Shown: one piece after another, positions 1-5,474 of the stretch
Layout of the letters: each line of letters opens with the position of its first letter
How positions within the stretch are numbered: position 1 is the first letter of the stretch
Translations under genes and position numbers: made by a program
DNA from: Bacteroidota bacterium
GTDB taxonomy: Bacteria; Bacteroidota; Bacteroidia; Bacteroidales; GCA-2748055
Assembly (NCBI GenBank): GCA_030592605.1
Contig: JAUVIT010000156.1
Coordinates: 1-5,474 of the forward strand
Reading direction: 5' to 3'
DNA length: 5,474 bases
Notes under the pieces: generated by a model
The model's input: only the letters and a program-made list of their open reading frames with translations
Database searches by the model: none
Told to the model about the DNA's origin: nothing

Positions 1-297
1 GAAAGGGGCAATGGTATCTATCAACTGGATATCTGGATAGAGAATCGTGCATTTATTCCCTTTCCTACAGATATGGGTAGCCGGAACATGCAGCCTGCTC
101 CGGCAGTCCTCACTCTTGAAGGAGAGCAGGTGGAATTCATTTCTGGCTACAAAAGAACCCCCATCTCCCGTGTTGGCGGAAAATCGCGTGTAAAAACAAC
201 TCTGCTCATACAAATGGAAAAAACAGGGAAGATCATACTGAAGCTGGAGAGCCTTACAGCTGGCCACGATCTGCAAACAATTAAAATAGGAGGATAG
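1..297 (+). CDS. C-terminal fragment of a secreted M14-like metallopeptidase (5' end outside window)
   Basis: The frame is open from base 1 to the TAG at 295-297, giving the last 98 residues of a protein that starts upstream. An internal ATG at 73 would give only 74 aa and is not a convincing start, because coding similarity continues upstream of it. No catalytic residue lies in this part. The call rests on similarity to the C-terminal domain of the next gene: the stretch from GNGIYQ (residues 3-8) aligns without gaps over 39 residues with residues 472-510 of that protein. Ten identities are visible, including the shared YQ, N, IP, N and final G positions. This beta-rich tail follows the catalytic domain in many Bacteroidetes M14 peptidases. 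The downstream gene begins 4 nt after the stop, so the two are surely co-transcribed. I infer a tandem paralogue. The catalytic domain cannot be confirmed from this window. Confidence 0.72.
   Translation, partial: ERGNGIYQLDIWIENRAFIPFPTDMGSRNMQPAPAVLTLEGEQVEFISGYKRTPISRVGGKSRVKTTLLIQMEKTGKIILKLESLTAGHDLQTIKIGG
288..293 (+). promoter_or_regulatory. Shine-Dalgarno AGGAGG for the M14 peptidase gene
   Basis: AGGAGG lies 8 nt upstream of the ATG at 302 and sits inside the last codons (Ile-Gly-Gly) of the preceding gene. It supports the chosen start and translation within an operon. It stands out because asnB and the TetR gene in this window have no such motif. Confidence 0.75.
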
Positions 298-301
298 CAT
301 C

Positions 302-2041
302 ATGAAAAAGAGCTTCATATTATTATTCGCTTTTGGGCTTACTATTTCAGGATACCTGTCCGCACAGGAAATTGAGGTTTCCTTGCGCTTTGACCGTTAC
401 TATAATTACGACCAGCTTGTTGAAGCCATGCAGGTGCTTCACCAGAAATACCCTGAACTTACCTCCCTTGATCTGGTTGGATACAGCGAAGAGCTTAGGG
501 CCATTTATGCACTTACCATTACAAACCCCAATACTGGTGACCATTTGTCGAAGCCCGGAGTCTATGTGGATGGAAATATACACGGCAATGAGGTTCAAGC
601 CGGGGAAGTATGTCTCTATCTGGCCAACAGACTGCTTACCCGCTACGGGGAGAATGAACAAATCACATCGCTGGTAGATAAAAACAGTTTTTATATTATT
701 CCGATTGTTAATGTGGACGGGAGGTACCATTTCTTTGAAGATGCTAATACATCCAGTTCAAACCGAAGCATACGCAGACCCAAAGATGATGACAAAGACG
801 GCCTGTTTGATGAGGATCCTTACGATGATCTCGATGGTGATGGCAACATCTGTAATATGAGAAAGAGGGATCCCAATGGAACCCATCGCACCGACCCCTA
901 CGATCCAAGATTAATGGTTCGGGTAGAACCCGGAGAGAAAGGTGAATGGATCCTCCTTGGAAGAGAAGGAATTGATAACGATGGCGATGGGAGTATCAAT
1001 GAAGATACCGAGGGTTACCTGGACCCAAACCGGAATTGGGGTTATAATTGGGCCCCAAACTACGTTCAGAGGGGAGCTGGTTACTATCCACTTTCAGGAA
1101 CAGGGCTTAAAGCAATAGCAAACTATTTGCTTGATCGACCCAATGTGATTGTGGTCTGGGCCTTTCATAACGCAGGAGGAATGTTCCTGAGGGGACCTTC
1201 CACCAAAGATGAGCAAGAGTTTCCTTCAGGCGATCTGAGTGTTTATGATTACCTGGGTGATAATAGTGAAATGATTACTCCGGGATACGAATATTTAGTA
1301 CTCTGGAAAGACCTATACGCTACCTATGGTGACTTTACGGGTTTCACAAGCAATATCATAGGATCCTATGGTTTTGTGGGGGAATTGTTTCAATCTTCAT
1401 CAGAAACATATTCTCTAAACGAGGATCTGAAAAAGCCTGGTGAACGTAACCGGGATCAGGGCAAGGAGGATAGCAACCATCAGCGAATGCAATTCAACGA
1501 TCATGTAGTCCAGGGAGAACTTTATAAACCATGGACAACATTTAATCATCCTCTTTACGGTGATATTGAGATCGGGGGGTGGACAAAAATGAGTTCCAGG
1601 TTGCCGCATACATTTATGCTCCAGGACCTGGTTCACAGAAATGCCAGTGCCGTCATCTTTTCAGCAGGTCAAACTCCTGAAATTAAGATGGAGTTAATTG
1701 GGAAAGAGCTTATTGGAAAAGACCTTTACCAGGTAAGGGTTCGCCTTTCGAATGAGCATGCCATTCCAAGCCTGACCTACCAGTCCATAAAGAACAAATC
1801 ACACCGCAAAGATATACTAAAGGTGTCGGGACCTTCGATTCATGTGGCAGCAGGTGGAGAGCTTAAAGATGCTCATATGAATCAGGTCTTATATAAAGAA
1901 CATAAGTCTCAAGTTCAATTTATCCAAATACCAGGTTTCGGGAAGCTTGAATACCAGTTCCTGATTTCTGGGAAAGGCAGTGTCACGGTTGATTACTCCT
2001 CAGAAAAAGCCAAAGATCAAAAGCTGGAATTTAATCTATAA
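302..2041 (+). CDS. Secreted M14-family zinc carboxypeptidase with calcium-loop-like insertions
   Basis: This 579-aa exported metallopeptidase probably removes C-terminal residues from peptides in the periplasm or outside the cell. Residues 1-21 form a Sec signal peptide (MKK, hydrophobic core, likely cut at SA|Q). The M14 catalytic domain covers about residues 33-375. Its zinc ligands are H94 and E97 in HGNE and H289 in AFHNAGG. The substrate-binding Asn-Arg pair is N243-R244 (DPNRNW) and the catalytic glutamate is E361 (GFVGELF), so the enzyme should be active. Two Asp-rich segments, residues 162-182 and 225-235 (DNDGDGSINED), resemble EF-hand or thrombospondin-type-3 calcium loops. They lie between the zinc motif and the NR pair. 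Residues about 460-579 form a beta-rich C-terminal domain shared with the gene upstream. The ATG is supported by AGGAGG and by the signal peptide. The M14 family is clear, but substrate preference is not predictable. Confidence 0.93.
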   Translation: MKKSFILLFAFGLTISGYLSAQEIEVSLRFDRYYNYDQLVEAMQVLHQKYPELTSLDLVGYSEELRAIYALTITNPNTGDHLSKPGVYVDGNIHGNEVQAGEVCLYLANRLLTRYGENEQITSLVDKNSFYIIPIVNVDGRYHFFEDANTSSSNRSIRRPKDDDKDGLFDEDPYDDLDGDGNICNMRKRDPNGTHRTDPYDPRLMVRVEPGEKGEWILLGREGIDNDGDGSINEDTEGYLDPNRNWGYNWAPNYVQRGAGYYPLSGTGLKAIANYLLDRPNVIVVWAFHNAGGMFLRGPSTKDEQEFPSGDLSVYDYLGDNSEMITPGYEYLVLWKDLYATYGDFTGFTSNIIGSYGFVGELFQSSSETYSLNEDLKKPGERNRDQGKEDSNHQRMQFNDHVVQGELYKPWTTFNHPLYGDIEIGGWTKMSSRLPHTFMLQDLVHRNASAVIFSAGQTPEIKMELIGKELIGKDLYQVRVRLSNEHAIPSLTYQSIKNKSHRKDILKVSGPSIHVAAGGELKDAHMNQVLYKEHKSQVQFIQIPGFGKLEYQFLISGKGSVTVDYSSEKAKDQKLEFNL

Positions 2042-2070
2042 GCCTTAACACTCCAGTTGGGCTCCTCCTT

Positions 2071-2092
2071 GTACTGCATAAGATAACAGTAC
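2071..2092 (+). other. Weak hairpin after the M14 gene, in the 2042-2273 intergenic region
   Basis: GTACTG (2071-2076) and CAGTAC (2087-2092) are perfect inverted repeats with a 10-nt loop. CCAG (2053-2056) and CTGG (2093-2096) could add a second, outer stem across an internal loop. No T-tract follows, so this is not a standard intrinsic terminator. It may be a 3'-end stabilising structure, a Rho-dependent end, or chance. No open reading frame of note was found in the intergenic region, which becomes strongly AT-rich towards asnB. Confidence 0.3.
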
Positions 2093-2151
2093 CTGGATGG
2101 GTATGGACTCCTTTCAGATCGTCATTCTAATTGTTAAATTCCATGTTAATT

Positions 2152-2166
2152 GTTACGATTTGTAAC
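2152..2166. repeat. Short palindrome GTTAC-N5-GTAAC upstream of the asnB promoter
   Basis: The two 5-bp arms are exact inverted repeats around GATTT, about 35 bp upstream of the proposed -33 element. The 7-mer TTGTTAC, which includes the left arm, occurs again at 2191-2197. It could be a regulator site for asnB, but arms this short in AT-rich DNA can arise by chance. Confidence 0.25.
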
Positions 2167-2200
2167 TTCAGGAGGTTATTTATATAGCATTTGTTACATA

Positions 2201-2233
2201 TTTGCTTTATTAAATTATATATTTATATATTTG
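2201..2233 (+). promoter_or_regulatory. Bacteroidetes-type promoter for asnB
   Basis: TTTG at 2201-2204 (-33 element) is followed after 21 nt by TATATTTG at 2226-2233. The latter is an exact match to the Bacteroidetes primary-sigma -7 consensus TAnnTTTG. Transcription would start near 2238-2241, leaving an untranslated leader of about 35 nt. The leader has no Shine-Dalgarno sequence, which is common in this phylum. Assignment is from sequence only. Confidence 0.65.
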
Positions 2234-2273
2234 GAGCCTGTTTTATATGAATTTGTAATTAATACTAGATATT

Positions 2274-3860
2274 ATGTGTGGATTTTCAGTGTATACCGGA
2301 GGAGACAAGATGTTACGGCTTAGTGTAGTCAGCGAATTTCAAAAAATAAGATACCGCGGACCCGATAATTCAGTGGCATGCGACCTGGGCAACAAGGGAT
2401 GGATGGGCTTTCACCGCTTGAAAATTATCGACACTTCTGATGAGGGAAATCAACCCTTAATTCACAAAGGTCTTCACCTGGTTGCAAACGGGGAGGTATA
2501 TAATTACAAAAGTCTGATGGAAGAGTACAGTGATCGCTATACCTTCCAATCGGAAAGCGATTGTGAAGTAATCATACCCATGTTTATGGAACTGGGAATG
2601 GAAGAAACGGCTCGCCGCCTGGATGCAGAGTTTGTTTGTGTGCTCTATGATGCCGACGTGGATAAATACTATGCTGCCCGCGACCCGGTAGGCATTCGTC
2701 CCATGTTTTACGGATATGCCTCCGATGGTAAAATCATGTTTGCCAGTGAGATGAAGGCGCTTAGCGAACTATGTACGGTGGTAAGGCCATTTCCTCCCGG
2801 ACACATCTACGATGGAGAACGATTTATATCCTACAGGGATATTGCCGAGGTGGATGAATATGTTGATCACGAGATGGAAGAGATATATGCACATATAAAT
2901 GATTTGTTGACCAAAGGGGTGGAGAAGCGTTTGCATGCAGATGTGCCTGTTGGCTTCCTTCTCAGTGGCGGTTTGGACTCCAGCCTGGTGTGTGCCATTG
3001 GTGCACGTATGATGGATAAGCCTATCCGGACTTTTGCCGTAGGAATCGATAAGGATCCCATCGATACTAAATATGCACGCATTGCTGCCGATTACCTGGG
3101 CGCTGATCATACAGAAGTACTCTTTACCAAACAGGATATTTTTGACACATTGAGCACCCTGATCTACAACATTGAAACTTACGATATCACCACCATCAGG
3201 GCCTCCATGGGAATGTTTCTGGTGAGCAAATACATTAGCGAAAATACCGATATCAAGGTGCTGATGACCGGTGAGATCAGTGATGAGATCTTCGGGTACA
3301 AGTATACCGACTTTGCTCCCTCGCCCACAGCTTTTCAGGAAGAAGCTGAGAAACGCCTGAAGGAGATTTATATGTATGATGTACTTCGGGCCGACCGCAG
3401 CATCTCATCCAACGGACTAGAGGCCAGAGTGCCTTTCGGGGATCTTGATTTTGTGAAGTATGTGATGAGCATCCCAGCGGAGAAGAAGATGAATTTTACC
3501 GGGGTTGGGAAATACATTCTGCGTATGGCTTTTGAAGGGGATTATCTTCCCCACGACATCCTTTACAGAGAGAAAGCAGCTTTCTCCGATGCAGTGGGTC
3601 ACAGTGTGGTGGATAACCTGAAAGCCTATGCAGAAGAGATGTATAACGACGACGACCTGATGGATGCTGAGCTCAAATACACCCACGCTACTCCCATCTC
3701 CAAAGAATCACTGATGTATCGGGATATATTCGAGTCGCATTTCCCCGGACGCTCAAAGACCGTTGCCGATTTCTGGATGCCCAATAAGGAATGGGAAAAC
3801 TGCGATGTAAATGATCCAAGTGCCCGGGTGCTGCCCAACTATGGGAAAAGCGGAGATTAA
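2274..3860 (+). CDS. asnB: Asparagine synthetase B, glutamine-hydrolysing
   Basis: This cytoplasmic enzyme makes asparagine from aspartate, glutamine and ATP, releasing AMP, pyrophosphate and glutamate. At 528 aa it is near normal length (E. coli AsnB is 554). Residues 2 to about 190 are the class II glutaminase domain. C2, directly after the initiator Met, is the nucleophile, which fixes the start. Other conserved sites are RGPD (28-31), NGE (72-74) and SDCE (95-98). The synthetase domain has the PP-loop SGGLDSS (231-237), ETYDITTIRAS (301-311), RADR (372-375), RVPF (385-388) and K434 in the REKAAFSD block. The C-terminal half, ending in FPGR...WMP...DPSAR, follows animal ASNS more closely than E. 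coli AsnB. Oddly, the usual GEGSDE loop reads GEISDE (333-338), followed by IFGYKYTDFAP rather than the FGGYLYFHKAP common in bacteria. The gene has its own promoter and terminator and appears monocistronic. Function is confident apart from possible effects of the altered loop. Confidence 0.95.
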   Translation: MCGFSVYTGGDKMLRLSVVSEFQKIRYRGPDNSVACDLGNKGWMGFHRLKIIDTSDEGNQPLIHKGLHLVANGEVYNYKSLMEEYSDRYTFQSESDCEVIIPMFMELGMEETARRLDAEFVCVLYDADVDKYYAARDPVGIRPMFYGYASDGKIMFASEMKALSELCTVVRPFPPGHIYDGERFISYRDIAEVDEYVDHEMEEIYAHINDLLTKGVEKRLHADVPVGFLLSGGLDSSLVCAIGARMMDKPIRTFAVGIDKDPIDTKYARIAADYLGADHTEVLFTKQDIFDTLSTLIYNIETYDITTIRASMGMFLVSKYISENTDIKVLMTGEISDEIFGYKYTDFAPSPTAFQEEAEKRLKEIYMYDVLRADRSISSNGLEARVPFGDLDFVKYVMSIPAEKKMNFTGVGKYILRMAFEGDYLPHDILYREKAAFSDAVGHSVVDNLKAYAEEMYNDDDLMDAELKYTHATPISKESLMYRDIFESHFPGRSKTVADFWMPNKEWENCDVNDPSARVLPNYGKSGD

Positions 3861-3881
3861 ACCAGGATAGTTAAATCACTG

Positions 3882-3919
3882 AATCCCTGTCTGATATGTT
3901 TCGGACAGGGATTTTTTTT
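3882..3919 (+). terminator. Intrinsic terminator of asnB
   Basis: A 12-bp stem pairs AATCCCTGTCTG (3882-3893) with CGGACAGGGATT (3902-3913), with one T-G wobble and an 8-nt loop. It runs into eight T residues at 3912-3919. It begins 21 nt after the asnB stop codon and separates asnB from the TetR operon. Confidence 0.92.
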
Positions 3920-3927
3920 ATGCCTAA

Positions 3928-3965
3928 GTGTACGATTTTTATGATTTTTCTTGACAATCGTATAC
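3928..3965. promoter_or_regulatory. Upstream inverted repeat around the TetR gene promoter (candidate operator 1)
   Basis: GTGTACGAT (3928-3936) faces ATCGTATAC (3957-3965), matching at 8 of 9 positions as an inverted repeat. In terms of the 8-bp half-site TGTACGAW, the spacer is 20 nt (3937-3956). The right half-site directly follows the TTGACA at 3951-3956, so a bound protein would lie between the -35 and -10 regions. The spacing and half-site match the second inverted repeat just downstream, which argues against chance. The likely ligand is the TetR-family protein encoded at 4020. Confidence 0.6.
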
Positions 3966-3982
3966 TTTTTACCTTATATTTG
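3950..3982 (+). promoter_or_regulatory. Promoter of the TetR / outer-membrane protein operon
   Basis: TATATTTG at 3975-3982 matches the Bacteroidetes -7 consensus exactly. CTTG at 3950-3953, one base off TTTG, lies 21 nt upstream, the same spacing as in the asnB promoter. The same segment also reads as a sigma70-like TTGACA (3951-3956), a 17-nt gap, and TTATAT (3974-3979). Transcription would begin near 3988-3992, leaving a leader of about 30 nt before the ATG at 4020. Confidence 0.62.
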
Positions 3983-4016
3983 TACGAATTATGCTTCATG
4001 TTACTTATTTCGTACA
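3981..4016. promoter_or_regulatory. Downstream inverted repeat around the transcription start (candidate operator 2)
   Basis: TGTACGAA (3981-3988) and TTCGTACA (4009-4016) are perfect 8-bp inverted repeats with a 20-nt spacer. The left arm overlaps the last two bases of the -7 element and the expected start site, and the right arm ends 3 nt before the ATG at 4020. Binding here would block transcription initiation, as expected for TetR-type autoregulation. Each half-site is displaced by 52 bp from the matching half-site of the upstream repeat. Confidence 0.65.
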
Positions 4017-4019
4017 GTT

Positions 4020-4610
4020 ATGGGCGCAGAGTATAATCCCAAAAGGGAACAGATTCTAAAGACTGGAAAAGACCTATTCTGGAAATTCGGATTTAAGCGG
4101 GTGACCATAGAGGAGATCTGCAAGAAAGCCGGTGTAAGTAAAATGACCTTTTATAAATTCTTCACTAATAAAATCGATCTGGTGAAGACCATCATGGATG
4201 GCATACTCAGTGTTTCACTGGAGAAATACAAAAACATAATGTCCAGCGATCTCCCCTACCCGGAAAAGGTCGTGGCTTTGATCCATCTTAAGAAGGATCA
4301 GATTGAAAATATGAGCAGCGAATTTTTCAAGGATTATGTACAGAGTGGCGATCCTGAACTGATCAGCTACCTCGAGCAACTATCAGGCGAGAGCATGCAA
4401 ATGTTTTTGGATGATTTCAGGAAAGCCCAGGAAAATGGAGATATCAGACAAGACCTGAAGATCGAATTTATCATGTACGTGATGAACCATTTGATAGAAA
4501 TGGCACAGGAAGATACCTTGCTGAATATGTATGACGAACCGCAGGACCTGGTGATGGAGATCACTAATTTTCTTTTTTACGGAATCCTGAACAGGGATAC
4601 ACACCAATGA
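4020..4610 (+). CDS. TetR/AcrR-family transcriptional regulator
   Basis: This 196-aa DNA-binding repressor has the TetR layout. The N-terminal helix-turn-helix domain covers about residues 8-55, with the HTH at 29-48 (TIEEICKKAGVSKMTFYKFF, the family's G-V-S-x-x-T-x-Y-x-x-F pattern). An all-helical ligand-binding and dimerisation domain follows at about 60-190. A longer reading from TTG at 3951 is open in the same frame, but its extra 23 codons cover the promoter and operator and encode no family sequence. I therefore chose the ATG at 4020, just before the conserved domain. There is no Shine-Dalgarno motif. The gene overlaps the outer-membrane protein gene by 4 nt (ATGA), implying translational coupling and joint control. 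The flanking TGTACGAW inverted repeats suggest it represses its own operon. The ligand is unknown; TetR regulators beside envelope proteins often respond to toxic or lipophilic compounds. Confidence 0.9.
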   Translation: MGAEYNPKREQILKTGKDLFWKFGFKRVTIEEICKKAGVSKMTFYKFFTNKIDLVKTIMDGILSVSLEKYKNIMSSDLPYPEKVVALIHLKKDQIENMSSEFFKDYVQSGDPELISYLEQLSGESMQMFLDDFRKAQENGDIRQDLKIEFIMYVMNHLIEMAQEDTLLNMYDEPQDLVMEITNFLFYGILNRDTHQ

Positions 4611-5474
4611 AAAATATTGTATTAAAATATGGTGCAGCACTTATCTCCTGCCTGATTATAAGCAAATTCTCAGGAAAGCTTGAAGGGCAGTCGCTGGGAT
4701 TCAAAGGTCAGGCCATTGGATGGACCACTCTGAATCCTGCCGAGCCTTTTCAGGCGCAGACCGGACTCCGTTACATCCCCGAGCTGAACTTTACGCTTCC
4801 TGCAGGACAATACAGCATTGAAGGAGAGTTTTCAGTCAACCTCTGGGGCAGCGGAATTTACAACGGTGATTCCATTGAACTTGACGGGGATATCTCTCCT
4901 TACCGCATGTGGGTGAAGTTTTCGGGCGACCAGTTTGAACTGAGGGCCGGATTGCAGAAGATCAATTTCGGATCAGCCCAGATGTTTCGTCCCCTGATGT
5001 GGTTCGACCGAATCGACCCCCGCGATCCGCTTCAGCTTACAGACGGGGTCTATGGATTGCTGGCCCGCTATTACTTTCTCAATAATGCCAACATATGGCT
5101 ATGGGGCCTGTATGGTGACGATAAAGTCAAAGGATGGGAGGTCATTCCCTCCGAGAAGAATAGCATAGAATATGGCGGACGGGTGCAGCTACCTCTTTTT
5201 ACAGGTGAGATAGCAGCCAGCTACCACCACCGGATTGCTGATCCCGGGCCGGTCCTGCCCGACTCCATCACCCTTGGGGAAACTTCCCCCGAAAACAGGA
5301 TCGGACTGGATTTTAAAATGGACCTGGCCGTGGGCATCTGGGCTGAAATGAGCCTGAGCAAGCAGGATTTCAGCTACACAAGCTTTGATTATAAGAGCAT
5401 GTTGAATGCCGGGATGGACTATACATTTGGACTCGGGAACGGTTTGAACATGATGGCCGAAGGCTTTGGATACC
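4607..5474 (+). CDS. Outer-membrane beta-barrel/porin-like protein, 3' end outside window
   Basis: An open frame from the ATG at 4607 runs off the right edge, giving 289 residues with no stop. The start overlaps the TetR stop codon (ATGA). Residues 1-27 look like a signal peptide: K2 and K7, a hydrophobic stretch at 9-19, and a possible cut at G27|Q28. The cut site is not a strong one, and C15 is not in a good lipobox. The mature part alternates short amphipathic beta-strands rich in aromatic residues and glycine with polar turns. A motif at residues 111-140 (ELRAGLQKINFGSAQMFRP, then WFDRIDPRDP) resembles the R-x-G-x-Q-x-I-x-x-G pattern of bacterial outer-membrane barrels such as DUF1302- or alginate-export-like porins. 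I infer an outer-membrane channel or scaffold co-regulated by the TetR protein. The exact family and substrate are not recognised. Confidence 0.8.
   Translation, partial: MKNIVLKYGAALISCLIISKFSGKLEGQSLGFKGQAIGWTTLNPAEPFQAQTGLRYIPELNFTLPAGQYSIEGEFSVNLWGSGIYNGDSIELDGDISPYRMWVKFSGDQFELRAGLQKINFGSAQMFRPLMWFDRIDPRDPLQLTDGVYGLLARYYFLNNANIWLWGLYGDDKVKGWEVIPSEKNSIEYGGRVQLPLFTGEIAASYHHRIADPGPVLPDSITLGETSPENRIGLDFKMDLAVGIWAEMSLSKQDFSYTSFDYKSMLNAGMDYTFGLGNGLNMMAEGFGY

Noticed and set aside
347..730. 127-aa minus-strand reading frame opposite the M14 gene
   Set aside because: It lies wholly within a well-supported coding gene, shows no recognisable motif and has no promoter of its own; it is a shadow frame.
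2170..2175. AGGAGG in the intergenic region as a ribosome binding site for a small gene
   Set aside because: No start codon lies at a suitable distance downstream, and the following sequence is AT-rich promoter DNA.
2769..3110. Minus-strand reading frames opposite asnB
   Set aside because: They overlap the conserved PP-loop coding region, where the plus-strand protein is unambiguous, and encode nothing recognisable.
3951..4019. N-terminal extension of the TetR protein from a TTG start at 3951
   Set aside because: The TTG is the start of the TTGACA -35-like element. The extension covers the promoter and both operator arms, and its 23 codons do not resemble TetR sequence. The ATG at 4020 sits just before the conserved domain.
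4383..4640. Minus-strand reading frame across the TetR/barrel junction
   Set aside because: It is antisense to two supported, overlapping genes and has no family motif; no evidence of an antisense or toxin-antitoxin gene.
4607..4651. Lipoprotein signal at Cys15 of the barrel protein
   Set aside because: The residues before the Cys (LIS) are a poor lipobox, and the hydrophobic segment continues past the Cys, so a standard signal peptide fits better.

Overview
The window looks like a chromosomal segment of a Bacteroidota (Bacteroidetes) bacterium, probably a Bacteroidales or Marinilabiliales relative. Three things point there. Two promoter regions contain the phylum's -7 element TAnnTTTG, as TATATTTG both times. 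asnB and the TetR gene have no recognisable Shine-Dalgarno sequence. The secreted peptidase has a Bacteroidetes-style signal peptide ending in SAQ. I cannot assign a genus. All genes are on the + strand, and no mobile element, CRISPR array, tRNA or rRNA was seen.

Region 1 (1-2041) holds two adjacent secreted zinc carboxypeptidase-like (M14) genes in one transcription unit. Only the last 98 codons of the first are present. The second is complete at 579 aa, starts 4 nt after the first stop, and keeps every M14 zinc and catalytic residue. It carries two Asp-rich, calcium-loop-like insertions. The C-terminal domains of the two proteins align without gaps over 39 residues, so they are probably tandem paralogues.

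Region 2 (2042-3919) is a self-contained unit: a 232-nt AT-rich intergenic region with a phylum-type promoter, asnB (glutamine-hydrolysing asparagine synthetase, 528 aa), and a strong intrinsic terminator. The protein resembles animal ASNS more than E. coli AsnB in its C-terminal half, and it has a changed pyrophosphate-loop motif (GEISDE instead of GEGSDE).

Region 3 (3920-5474 and beyond) starts an operon with a TetR-family repressor and an outer-membrane beta-barrel-like protein that runs off the right edge. The two genes overlap by 4 nt (ATGA). The promoter is surrounded by four copies of an 8-bp half-site (TGTACGAW). They form two inverted repeats with identical 20-nt spacers, and one repeat is displaced from the other by exactly 52 bp. 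This is the most distinctive feature of the window. It suggests an autoregulated export or uptake operon whose remaining genes lie downstream.
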